Position numbers and translations under genes: made by a program
Notes under the pieces: model-generated
The model's input: only the letters and a program-made list of their open reading frames with translations
Databases searched by the model: none
Told to the model about the DNA's origin: nothing
IMG/VR virus record: IMGVR_UViG_3300007640_000293
Location: 1 to 21,499 of that record
DNA from: a virus
Reading direction: 5' to 3' (one strand)
Length of the DNA stretch: 21,499 nt
In this document: positions 1-6,773 of the stretch, piece by piece
Position numbering within the stretch: position 1 is the stretch's first letter
Layout of the letters: every line of letters starts with the position of its first letter

Positions 1-2
1 AA

Positions 3-596
3 AATCGTTTTAATGTGGTATCAAGGGAGCTTATAACTCGCCTTAAGGGATCGTCGATCGAGGAGATCCAGTCGGCCGCCTCCTTAAGACTCCTCTTAGG
101 TGTAGTAAATAAAAAGAAGGGCAGGAAAGTTATAGACTTTACCTGTCCTTCGTGTATCTGGGAGGCGCTGACAATTTTTCGTAAATTGTCAGTAGATGAC
201 TTTTTAACTCTAATCACAAAAGAAATGCCTAGTAACCGGTTATTTATATTAAAAGGAGAGGGCGCAAAAGCCCGGACATTTACTTATCAGCGAGTTAAAT
301 ACTCTAACGATAACCTTACCGACGAGATCGCCTTAAGATGGCTTTCGAGGAGCGCTAAGGGAGTCTCTAACTTTATCTTTATGCCGGAGGCTTACAGGAA
401 AGCTAAAGAGGCGATCTCGACAGATAATAGAGCTCCGCTCGAGGCATGGAAAGCAGAGGAGGAGGTTAAGTCCTCGACCCCTACCCTACCAGATCCGGAG
501 CCAGAAAATGAAGAGACGCCGGAGGAGTTAGCGGAGGAGGTCTCTAAGATAAAATCAAAAGCCAAAAAGCAGACAATAAAAAAAGTTAATAGCTAG
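3..596 (+). CDS. Unknown protein upstream of portal gene, 5' end cut by window
   Basis: The frame is open from the window edge. The first possible start is a GTG at position 15 with no clear leader, so the gene probably begins outside. I do not recognise the family. The visible part (about 193 residues from the GTG) has a CPSC pair near residue 44 inside an otherwise helical region. It ends in a charged Pro/Glu-rich then Lys-rich tail, as in many small virion or scaffold-like proteins. It ends 8 nt before the portal-like gene and so probably belongs to the same late operon. A head or packaging role is only inferred from position. Codon use matches its neighbours. Confidence 0.7.
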   Translation, partial: NRFNVVSRELITRLKGSSIEEIQSAASLRLLLGVVNKKKGRKVIDFTCPSCIWEALTIFRKLSVDDFLTLITKEMPSNRLFILKGEGAKARTFTYQRVKYSNDNLTDEIALRWLSRSAKGVSNFIFMPEAYRKAKEAISTDNRAPLEAWKAEEEVKSSTPTLPDPEPENEETPEELAEEVSKIKSKAKKQTIKKVNS

Positions 597-604
597 CCGA
601 TCTT

Positions 605-1786
605 ATGTCTAACATTCAATCCCATATAATAAGCCCTCCTAAAAGGAGGATCCGCGTAATAGATACGGGAGGGACGATCGGGACCGCTTTTAATATCCAA
701 TTTTACGACCGGGATAATCTCTATCCGGATCGAATGGAATTACATTTGAACGGCTCCGGGACCGCTCAAAGTTGCGTTAACATCAAAGCTAAATTTATTC
801 GCGGCGCCGGATTCGAGGACGAGCGATTAGATCGAGTCGTCCTTAATGCCCAGGGCGAGCGCTTCGTTACGATAAAGCGCCAGATAAGCCGGAGCCTCGC
901 CGCTAATCGCGGCTTCTGCTTACATTTTTGCTATAATCTGGCTTACGAGATAGCGGAGATCCGCTTTATCTCTTTTAAGCAAGTAAGGTTATCTCCTCCG
1001 GACTCCTCCGGCCTCTCTGCTAAGGCTTATGTTTGGGAGGACTGGGATCTATCCCACCACAAAATTAACCGGCCTATCCGTCCGCAAGAGGTAGACGTTT
1101 TTAATCCTACTCCGGAGGTCGTAGCCGCTCAAATAGAGCTAGCCGGAGGGATTGAAAAATATAGAGGTCAAATCCTATACTATACCGAAGAGGGAGAAAA
1201 TCGCTACGTATTAAGCTCGATAGATCCGGTTATAGATCACGTTAGAGCGGAGGCGGCCGTAGGTCGTTATAATGCCAATAGCGCAGAGAATAACTTTACG
1301 CCGTCCCATTTCTTAGGGCTTCCGCACCAGGAAACAAAGGAGGGAGAGCGCCGCTTACTTAATCAATTTAGGGACTTTCAGGGGACCGATAATCCTAATA
1401 GCCTCTTTGTCGTTTTTGGCGTAGACGAGGACAATAAGCCAGTAATAGAGCCCTTCGAGCATCAAAATTTCGACGGGAGATTAAAGCTTACCGGCGACAC
1501 AGCTAAACATCAAATAATGGAGTATTTCGGTCAAACGCCGGCCTTAAGAGGGACGCCAGTACCGGGAAAGCTAGGCAATAGCGCAGAGATCGAAAATAGT
1601 TTTGAACTCTATAATGAATTTACCAGGGAAGAGAGGCAAGATCTAACAGAGATCCTCGCTCGTATAGATCTCTATACGTCGCCTAACATTAAGTTATCCT
1701 TATCCGGTAACTATAATATTATCCCGTTATCCTTCGGCGGATCTGTCAAAGATGCCGGCGGATTTATAAAAACAGAGGAGGAGTAA
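605..1786 (+). CDS. Phage portal-like protein
   Basis: Predicted 393-residue portal protein, the dodecameric ring through which DNA enters and leaves the capsid. Family recognition rests on the overall pattern. Near residues 34-70 a 'dNLYP..' segment is followed by 'S-C-N-I-K-A-K-F-I-R-G-A-G-F', which matches the portal N-terminus of many Bacteroidetes phages. Near residues 195-350 there is the typical order of a clip and stem region, a long helix, a 'GTDNPNSLFVVFG' beta segment, then 'TPALRGTPVPGKLGNSAEI' and 'ELYNEFTREERQ'. The ATG at 605 is the first start after the upstream stop. The neighbours (unknown gene, then head-tail connector) fit a head operon. Capsid and protease genes are not adjacent, which is unusual. 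A different DNA-channel structural protein cannot be excluded. Confidence 0.68.
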   Translation: MSNIQSHIISPPKRRIRVIDTGGTIGTAFNIQFYDRDNLYPDRMELHLNGSGTAQSCVNIKAKFIRGAGFEDERLDRVVLNAQGERFVTIKRQISRSLAANRGFCLHFCYNLAYEIAEIRFISFKQVRLSPPDSSGLSAKAYVWEDWDLSHHKINRPIRPQEVDVFNPTPEVVAAQIELAGGIEKYRGQILYYTEEGENRYVLSSIDPVIDHVRAEAAVGRYNANSAENNFTPSHFLGLPHQETKEGERRLLNQFRDFQGTDNPNSLFVVFGVDEDNKPVIEPFEHQNFDGRLKLTGDTAKHQIMEYFGQTPALRGTPVPGKLGNSAEIENSFELYNEFTREERQDLTEILARIDLYTSPNIKLSLSGNYNIIPLSFGGSVKDAGGFIKTEEE

Positions 1787-1789
1787 AAA

Positions 1790-2260
1790 ATGGCATTTGT
1801 AGACCTAAGCGACATAAGATCTTACATAGATATCCCGGCTAACGCTAACGAGACCGATCTAACGCATAGAGTAAGAGAGGCGGAATTATTAGACGTTAAG
1901 CCGCAAATAGGCGACGACCTATTTATAGATATTTCTGATAATCCAGGCGATACAGAAAACGCCGCTCTAATCGAGCTCCTTAAGCCGGCCGTAGTCTATT
2001 ATGCTTTTTCGAGACATTTAGAGGGAGGTAATCTCTATGCTACGGCTTACGGGATCAAGAAAAAAGAAACGCCTAACTCTACGACGGCGACGACGAGAGA
2101 GATAAAGGAGCGGAGCGGATCTAATAGGGATATCGCCTATAGCTATATCGTAGCAGCGATAAAATATATAGAATCTAACAGGGCTAATTACCCTCTTTAC
2201 GCCGGCGGCGAGACTTTTAAAAAACCGGGCTTAAAAATTGCACAGGTTAAACGAACCTAG
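1790..2260 (+). CDS. Head-tail connector / adaptor-like protein
   Basis: A 156-residue protein beginning 'MAFVDLSDIRSYIDIPANANETDLTHRVREAE'. This N-terminal pattern (short strand, helix, then a helix reading 'ELLDVKPQIGDDLF') is typical of small connector proteins that sit between portal and tail in Bacteroidetes phages (gp6/DUF6712-like). It lies directly after the portal-like gene with 3 nt between stop and start, and has a good A-rich leader (gtaaaaaATG). The mid-section carries a Thr-rich stretch, followed by a C-terminal helix ending 'YIESNRANYPLY'. Function is inferred from family resemblance plus position. A head-completion protein is the main alternative. Confidence 0.6.
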   Translation: MAFVDLSDIRSYIDIPANANETDLTHRVREAELLDVKPQIGDDLFIDISDNPGDTENAALIELLKPAVVYYAFSRHLEGGNLYATAYGIKKKETPNSTTATTREIKERSGSNRDIAYSYIVAAIKYIESNRANYPLYAGGETFKKPGLKIAQVKRT

Positions 2261-2273
2261 TATTTTTTAGCCT

Positions 2274-2588
2274 ATGGTATTACTACAAATTGCGGAGAAA
2301 GCTTTAGAAACGTCTCCCTATAACTCTCTAGCCTATGGCGTCCTTGTTTCTATCCTTATCGTCGCTTGCGGCGCTCTCTGGCTAAGGCTACAGGCGGCGG
2401 ATAAGTTAGGTCGCGAAAACTTTGAAAAGCTAGCTGAACTGATGGCTAAATTCTTTGTTACCTTAGAGGATAGTCGCTTTATGACTGACGCTATAAAAGA
2501 GGGTAACTCCGACCTTAAGCACGTAGTAGAGAAATTAGAAAGGCTTATAAATGACTTTTATAAGAGATTTGATAAATTGGAAAAATAA
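2274..2588 (+). CDS. Small membrane protein, holin-like candidate
   Basis: A 104-residue protein with one clear hydrophobic helix (about residues 19-38, 'LAYGVLVSILIVACGALWLRL'). A charged, amphipathic and probably coiled-coil tail follows, with many Lys/Glu heptads up to the C-terminus. This topology (short N-terminus, one membrane helix, charged tail) occurs in small phage holins and membrane anchors, and the gene sits inside the late structural operon where lysis genes are common. No endolysin is next to it in this window, so a holin role is an inference only. Confidence 0.6.
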   Translation: MVLLQIAEKALETSPYNSLAYGVLVSILIVACGALWLRLQAADKLGRENFEKLAELMAKFFVTLEDSRFMTDAIKEGNSDLKHVVEKLERLINDFYKRFDKLEK

Positions 2589-2616
2589 TCCTTATGCAGA
2601 GGTTTCTAGCAAGAAA

Positions 2617-3015
2617 ATGAGCGCAGTAATAAAGGATCTAAGCAAAGGAACGACCGATAAGCTCGAGGCTTTCGTTTTTGCGGAGGTCTTATATAGGCTA
2701 TTTATGGAACAGAGCGACTCCCTTAACTTTATCTTTTCGCCGGCCGGAGAGATCATCTTAATTAATCCGGCCGTTACGAGGGCGCTAGGTTACGAGATCC
2801 GGGATCTCCGGCGCCGGCTCTTTATGTCCTTCATTCATCCAGACGACCTCGAGGAGACCTTAGAGGTCTTTAACAACTTTCGCCAGGGAATAAACTACGA
2901 ACCAGGTTTTACCAATAGATACCGGAAAAAGGACGGCTTATATATACCGTTAGAATGGCAAGCCAGTAAGCCTAATCCGGGCTCCTTCTTTTTTGGGACT
3001 GCAAAAATAAGATAA
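2617..3015 (+). CDS. Stand-alone PAS domain protein
   Basis: I choose the ATG at 2617 (A-rich leader gcaagaaaATG) over the in-frame ATG at 2551, which would overlap the upstream gene by 38 nt and add 22 residues. The 132-residue product is mostly one PAS domain, at about residues 33-132. The order is 'NFIFSPAGEIILINPAVTRALGY', the helix 'EIRDLRRRLFMSFIHPDDLEE', then two core strands ('NRYRKKDGLYIPLEWQAS' and 'GSFFFGTAKI'). This is the classic sensory fold that binds small ligands or mediates protein contacts. It has no kinase, cyclase or DNA-binding partner domain. It ends 1 nt before the Ig-like tail gene, so it is co-transcribed with virion genes. Domain recognition is strong; the role is unknown. 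Confidence 0.75.
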   Translation: MSAVIKDLSKGTTDKLEAFVFAEVLYRLFMEQSDSLNFIFSPAGEIILINPAVTRALGYEIRDLRRRLFMSFIHPDDLEETLEVFNNFRQGINYEPGFTNRYRKKDGLYIPLEWQASKPNPGSFFFGTAKIR

Positions 3016-3016
3016 T

Positions 3017-3370
3017 ATGTCTGTTAATTATCAAGGAATTACCGACTTACAAGTATATCGAGGAGACGACCTTATTAAAAACGTCGTCGTTAATAACTCC
3101 TCCGATCCTTCCTACGACTACTCCGGGACTACTATCCTCTTTCAGATAAAAGACGATAGCGAGTCGGCTACCTCGCTAATCGAGGCTACGCCTACTCCGG
3201 TAACGACGACGCTAGGGACTATCGAAGTCCCTATAAATATCGCCGGCGTCGAGACCGCTAACCTCTCTCCGGGAGAATATGTCTACGACGTACAATTTAC
3301 GCTGCCCACTGGGATAGTTCGGACCTATGTAGCCGGTCGAGTTTTTGTTACTGCAGACGTAAGCCGATAA
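3017..3370 (+). CDS. Ig-like (BppU-N type) tail-fibre-associated protein
   Basis: A 117-residue all-beta protein. It opens with 'DLQVYRGDDLIKNVVV' and continues with 'YDYSGTTILFQIKDD', 'LGTIEVPI' and 'LSPGEYVYDVQFTLPTGIVRTYVAGRVFV'. This order (RGD-type start, 'Y.Y.G..i.fqIk', then 'G.Y.YDv') is the pattern of the small immunoglobulin-like domain found at the N-terminus of baseplate upper or fibre-attachment proteins in many phages. Here it is a separate gene directly before the tail fibre, which suggests a joint or adaptor at the fibre base. Its start lies 1 nt after the PAS gene stop. Confidence 0.6.
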   Translation: MSVNYQGITDLQVYRGDDLIKNVVVNNSSDPSYDYSGTTILFQIKDDSESATSLIEATPTPVTTTLGTIEVPINIAGVETANLSPGEYVYDVQFTLPTGIVRTYVAGRVFVTADVSR

Positions 3371-3383
3371 AATAGCTTGAACG

Positions 3384-5168
3384 ATGGCGGATATAATTTT
3401 AGATCTATACGACGAGGATGTTACCGTTACGATCCAGGATCCGGAGGAGATATCCTTAGAGATCCAGGATCCGGAGACGATCTCTATAAACGTTACAGAT
3501 AACGGATCTAAGGGAGATCCCGGAGATCCCGGCTTAAATTGGTTAGGCGACTGGGATAGCCTTGTTAATTACGTAGCTAAAGACGGCGTCTACTATCAAG
3601 GATCCTCTTTTGTCTGCAAGCTAGGTAATAATAATCAAGCGCCTTTCGAGGGCTCCTCCTACTGGGATATCGCCGCTAAAAAAGGGCAAGGATCTACGCC
3701 GAAAGGCGCCTATAATGCCGGGACCGGTTATGTCGTCGATGACATTGTAGAGTACGACGGGAGCTCCTATAACTGTATCTCTCCGACTACTGGAAACGCG
3801 CCGCCTAATCCTACTTACTGGGAGTTATTCGTTAGTAAGGGAGATCCGGGACCGGCCGGAACCGGCGTAACATGGCGCGGAGACTGGGCCTCCGGAGATA
3901 ACTACGCCGTTAACGACGCCGTCTTTAATAATGGCTCCGCTTTCGTATGTAATACGGCACACACTAACGAGGAGCCGCCGGATCCTAGCTACTGGGATCC
4001 CTTCGCAAGCGGCCTCCGCTTTCGTGGTGATTGGTCCGGAGTTATAGACTATAACTTAGGAGATCTAGCGAGATCCTCCGGGACGGTTTATATATGCGTC
4101 TTAGGCCACACTAACCAGGCGCCTCCTAATCTTACCTACTGGGAAGTATTTAGCGAGCAAGGATTACAAGGACCGGCCGGAAATGATGGAGACGACGGTT
4201 ATAGCGTTTTAGAGGGCGCCGGCGCTCCGGCTAATGGCTTAGGAATAGACGGCGATCATTATATAGATACTACTAACCGGATCCTCTACGTCGGGAAAGC
4301 CTCCGGCGATTGGGCTAACGCTACGCAAATACAACTAAGCCCAAGTCCTAACGGGACGAGAGTAACAGTCGGGACCAACTCTCAAAACCCTAACAGCGCT
4401 ACGCCGGTCGCTATTACTTTTAAGGGATCCTACGCCTATAAGGACGCCGGCGTTAATCATTCAACGTCTATTAATTCGGAGAGATTCTCTCCGGAGACTG
4501 GGAAAGGCGGTCGTTATACCTTTATTGCTTTTATTAACTATAACTCTCCGAGCGCTCCGAGGATCAATTTACATTTATACATTAGAAAAAACGGGACTAC
4601 AGATCTAGACGGCGACGGCGATAGCTTCGCCGGTTACTCTCGAAACTCCGGAGGATCTGAAACGTCTACCTGCTTCCTAATATGGTCCGGAGACCTCCTC
4701 GATACAGACTATATAGAGCTTATGTCAGAGCAGGGAGATACAGCCGGGAGCGTTTCTATTATATCTACCTCTTTTGCAGAATTTAACCAAAAGACTTTAT
4801 TAGAAAATCAAGCCGGCGGCGGCGGCTTCGGTTGGGGCGCTTGGCAGGACTTAACGATGAATACTGCTAATACGTGGAATGATTCGCATAATAACGCTCA
4901 ATACAGAATAAGCGACGACGGCGAAAACGTAGAGCTAAGAGGCGCCGTCCAAAGGACCGGGAGTATTGCTAGCCAATGTGCTACACTACCGGCCGGCTAT
5001 CGTCCTCCGACTGGCTTTAATCATCCGGCTTTTATAACTGCGAATAAATCTACACTAGGAACGGTCTATACTTGGATCCTCCCGACTGGCGAGATCTGGC
5101 AGACCGGTTATAGTGTAAATAATATATTAGAGTTAGGAGGCATTGTTTTTCAGACCTCCCGGACCTAA
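3384..5168 (+). CDS. Modular tail fibre / receptor-binding protein
   Basis: A 594-residue fibre. Residues 1-45 hold a repeated 'IQDPEEISLEI' strand. A collagen-like 'GDPGDPG' follows, then four CBM5/12-like modules of about 47 residues at roughly 52-97, 104-150, 160-207 and 211-256. Each carries the pattern 'G-D-W ... Y ... D.V...g..y.C ... P....YW'. A second Gly-Pro/Asp stretch lies near 260-272, followed by a jelly-roll-like region with 'GGRYTFIAFINYN' (about 335-475). The C-terminal tip domain (about 485-594, 'GAWQDLTMN...ELRGAVQRTGSI...LPAGYRPP') resembles tips of host-binding fibres. The modules suggest binding to surface glycans. It is the last gene of the left late operon. Confidence 0.8.
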   Translation: MADIILDLYDEDVTVTIQDPEEISLEIQDPETISINVTDNGSKGDPGDPGLNWLGDWDSLVNYVAKDGVYYQGSSFVCKLGNNNQAPFEGSSYWDIAAKKGQGSTPKGAYNAGTGYVVDDIVEYDGSSYNCISPTTGNAPPNPTYWELFVSKGDPGPAGTGVTWRGDWASGDNYAVNDAVFNNGSAFVCNTAHTNEEPPDPSYWDPFASGLRFRGDWSGVIDYNLGDLARSSGTVYICVLGHTNQAPPNLTYWEVFSEQGLQGPAGNDGDDGYSVLEGAGAPANGLGIDGDHYIDTTNRILYVGKASGDWANATQIQLSPSPNGTRVTVGTNSQNPNSATPVAITFKGSYAYKDAGVNHSTSINSERFSPETGKGGRYTFIAFINYNSPSAPRINLHLYIRKNGTTDLDGDGDSFAGYSRNSGGSETSTCFLIWSGDLLDTDYIELMSEQGDTAGSVSIISTSFAEFNQKTLLENQAGGGGFGWGAWQDLTMNTANTWNDSHNNAQYRISDDGENVELRGAVQRTGSIASQCATLPAGYRPPTGFNHPAFITANKSTLGTVYTWILPTGEIWQTGYSVNNILELGGIVFQTSRT

Positions 5169-5200
5169 TTTGATACATATTAGCTTAATCGCTATATTTG
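5169..5200 (+). promoter_or_regulatory. Bacteroidota-type promoter for the predicted small RNA
   Basis: TTTG (5169-5172) and TATATTTG (5193-5200) are separated by exactly 20 bp. This is a full match to the Bacteroidota sigma-70 pattern of a -33 TTG element and a -7 TAnnTTTG element. It starts within one base of the tail-fibre stop. Transcription would begin near 5205-5207 and run into the terminator at 5231-5280. Confidence 0.65.
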
Positions 5201-5205
5201 TCTAT

Positions 5206-5280
5206 TGTCTTATCCGGCCCTTTCGCCAATACCTCCGGCTAATTCATTTTGCTTAAAAAGCCTCTCCGGAGGTTTTTTTT
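5206..5280 (+). ncRNA. Predicted antisense small RNA against early-gene start regions
   Basis: Inferred transcript of about 75 nt from the promoter at 5169-5200 to the U-tract at 5273-5280. It has no sensible ORF. An unpaired 5' part of about 25 nt precedes a terminator hairpin with an unusually long 27-nt loop. Inside that loop, 5242-5259 is the exact reverse complement of 5336-5353, the start region of the next gene. Shorter stretches of the same loop complement the starts at 6057, 7503 (14 nt each), 8981 (13 nt), 6770 (12 nt) and 12677 (11 nt). This makes a base-pairing repressor of translation likely. Transcript ends and function are inference; the promoter, hairpin and complementarity are visible. 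Confidence 0.55.
5231..5280 (+). terminator. Rho-independent terminator with long antisense loop
   Basis: A perfect 8-bp stem pairs ACCTCCGG (5231-5238) with CCGGAGGT (5266-5273), followed by eight T (5273-5280). The 27-nt loop is far longer than usual and contains a small GCTT/AAGC inner stem. It would also end read-through from the tail-fibre operon. Confidence 0.75.
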
Positions 5281-5289
5281 ATGCCTCAA

Positions 5290-5321
5290 TTTGCAAAGTA
5301 ATTACCTAGTAATTACTTTTA
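5290..5321 (+). promoter_or_regulatory. Early operon promoter
   Basis: TTTG (5290-5293), a 20-bp spacer and TACTTTTA (5314-5321), one base from TAnnTTTG. The predicted start near 5327 leaves a leader of about 20 nt to the ATG at 5348. The palindromic operator 5295-5319 fills the spacer and overlaps the -7 element. Confidence 0.6.
5295..5319. promoter_or_regulatory. Operator palindrome O1 on the early promoter
   Basis: Perfect inverted repeat: AAAGTAATTAC (5295-5305), 3-nt spacer CTA, GTAATTACTTT (5309-5319). The core TAATTAC-CTAG-TAATTA recurs at 9918-9938 (16 of 17 core positions the same) and, more diverged, at 12867-12883. All three lie upstream of transcription units. Its place between the -33 and -7 elements suggests binding by a dimeric repressor. 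Confidence 0.65.
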
Positions 5322-5335
5322 AGGATTAATCTTAA

Positions 5336-5353
5336 TTTTTAAGCAAAATGAAT
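5336..5353 (+). promoter_or_regulatory. Translation start region, small RNA target (18-nt match)
   Basis: TTTTTAAGCAAAATGAAT contains the start codon (5348-5350) and is the exact reverse complement of 5242-5259. The core TTAAGCAAAATGAA is repeated at 6048-6061 and 7494-7507, with shorter versions at 6763-6774 and 8973-8985 and an ATT variant at 12668-12678. Confidence 0.7.
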
Positions 5354-5761
5354 ATTAACCAAAAACCGACAAAGGATCCGATAGGCTATCTCCTCCGGCC
5401 TATCGAGATCGAGGAGACCGAAGGAGTCTATAAGACTCATAAAGTAACGCTCGATACTGCTATAATAGAGAGAGCGGACGAGTTATTTTTTATTAACGGA
5501 CTCTCGAGGATCTCCCAGGCGATAGCAGCCAGGGACGAGGAGACGGCTAAGGCGGAGAGAGAATTACTCGAAAAGCTTATTATAGATAAGGGAGTATTTG
5601 TAGGGAGAGGCGCCGGCGAGGGATCCGCTAAGGCTGCAGTTTGGAGACGCTTTAAGGAGTCTAACTCCGGGATCCCGTTAAAATGTAATCACTTTTACCC
5701 AATTCATAAGAAAAGCAATGAAACAAGAAACGAAATCGAAATCGAAATCGAAATTAGCTAA
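5348..5761 (+). CDS. Early protein of unknown function
   Basis: A 137-residue protein, first gene of the early operon; I do not recognise the family. The N-terminal third is rich in Pro and Glu. The centre (about residues 36-82) looks helical, with 'RADELFFINGLSRISQAIAARDEETAKAERELLEKLI'. A Gly-rich 'GRGAGEGSAKAAVWRRF' stretch follows at about 87-103. The last ten residues read N(EI)4S because they are encoded by a tandem hexamer (5732-5755). The gene has its own promoter and operator and an 18-nt perfect match to the predicted small RNA around its ATG. It overlaps the next gene by 44 nt. Position suggests an early control or host-takeover protein, but the sequence does not show a function. 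Confidence 0.75.
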   Translation: MNINQKPTKDPIGYLLRPIEIEETEGVYKTHKVTLDTAIIERADELFFINGLSRISQAIAARDEETAKAERELLEKLIIDKGVFVGRGAGEGSAKAAVWRRFKESNSGIPLKCNHFYPIHKKSNETRNEIEIEIEIS

Positions 5762-6038
5762 GGGCGCAGCCGCTAAGGGCGCAGATAACGCCGGCGAGGT
5801 CCGGAGGTTTACTAATATCGTTTGGACTGGCGAGGACGCCGAAAATCCGCAACTCGTTAAGGCGCTCTTAAGGCGATCCGGCTACAAGGATCTTAACAAC
5901 CAAAAAGAGGCGGTTAAAATCGCCGTCGGTATAGTCGTAGATCTGCTTAGCGAGGATCCCGACTTTTTAACTAACCGCAAAAAACCAAAAACTAAGGCGG
6001 ATCCGGACTCCCAGGATAACGGAGACGCTCTCTATTAA
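5718..6038 (+). CDS. Early protein of unknown function with Lys/Ser-rich start
   Basis: A 106-residue protein starting inside the previous gene, in another frame, at an ATG with an A-rich leader (ataagaaaagcaATG). The N-terminus is low complexity: (KS)3K from the hexamer repeat, then a 13-bp DNA repeat (5757-5769 and 5772-5784) giving 'LAKGAAAKGAD'. The rest holds a compact domain, 'VRRFTNIVWTGEDAENPQLVKALLRRSGY...AVKIAVGIVVDLLSEDPDFL', then a polar tail. No family is recognised. Its start region lacks the full small-RNA target motif, unlike the genes on either side. It may depend on coupling with the upstream gene. Confidence 0.65.
   Translation: MKQETKSKSKSKLAKGAAAKGADNAGEVRRFTNIVWTGEDAENPQLVKALLRRSGYKDLNNQKEAVKIAVGIVVDLLSEDPDFLTNRKKPKTKADPDSQDNGDALY
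5732..5755. repeat. Tandem hexamer GAAATC x4 in a gene overlap
   Basis: Three exact units of GAAATC and one GAAATT lie in the region read by two genes. One frame gives (EI)4 and the other gives a Lys-Ser repeat. Unit-number slippage keeps both frames intact, so length can vary without loss of either gene. Confidence 0.8.
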
Positions 6039-6056
6039 TCTTAACCATTAAGCAAA

Positions 6057-6773
6057 ATGAAAGACAAAACAGCAAAGCAGCTAAAAGAGCTCGCTATTAA
6101 GGCGGTCTTTACGCTCGAGGAGACCTCTAAGGCGATCGACGGCCTTAGACAGTTAAAGCACCAGGCGACAGCGCTACGGGACAAAATAAGACCGAAGCTC
6201 GCCGGCGTCCTTCGGTCCTCTAATTGGCCGGAGGACGATAGCTTTTTTATTACCTACGCCGGCCGGCTCTATGGCTTCTATTACTACCTTAAGATTAAGG
6301 ATAGCGAGGAGCTTAAGAAGTTCCCAGGAACGAGAGAGCTAATCCCAGTATTAGGAGAGGTTAACTTATCTACTTACGCGGCCGATCCTAAAGACTTTCG
6401 AGAGGTCGAGGATCTCGATAACGAGGAGCTTAGAGAGACCCTCCTAAACTATATAAGGAACCTCGAAACGATCGAGGAGCTATCGAAAGACTTAGCGGCG
6501 AGGGATATAGATATAGACGCTATTAAGGGACGCTTAGCGGAGATAATTAGAGTCCTCCTCCCTCTTACCGTGCCAGATCTTAGCGCTTTTCTTAAAGCAG
6601 TAAAAGCCCAGGATATAGAGACAGAGGACGAGGCTAGCTTAATTATCGCCGGCGAGGTCTCTAATACGATCCTACATTATAGCCTTATAGGATCCGGATC
6701 TAATTTTGAGAATTATAGTATTAATTTTTACGGCGTCTCTGCGATGCCCTCACCAAACAAAAAAGCAAAATGA
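6057..6773 (+). CDS. Early protein of unknown function, helical
   Basis: A 238-residue protein; no family recognised. The first 50 residues are strongly helical and charged. The centre has an aromatic run, 'AGRLYGFYYYLKIKD' (about 67-81), then acidic helices (about 118-165, 'EDLDNEELRETLLNYIRNLETIEELSKDLAARDIDIDAIKGRLAEIIRVLLP'). The C-terminus ends in 'SPNKKAK'. The start region has the 14-nt TTAAGCAAAATGAA motif complementary to the predicted small RNA. The stop (TGA) overlaps the next start as ATGA, so the two genes are translationally coupled. Confidence 0.75.
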   Translation: MKDKTAKQLKELAIKAVFTLEETSKAIDGLRQLKHQATALRDKIRPKLAGVLRSSNWPEDDSFFITYAGRLYGFYYYLKIKDSEELKKFPGTRELIPVLGEVNLSTYAADPKDFREVEDLDNEELRETLLNYIRNLETIEELSKDLAARDIDIDAIKGRLAEIIRVLLPLTVPDLSAFLKAVKAQDIETEDEASLIIAGEVSNTILHYSLIGSGSNFENYSINFYGVSAMPSPNKKAK

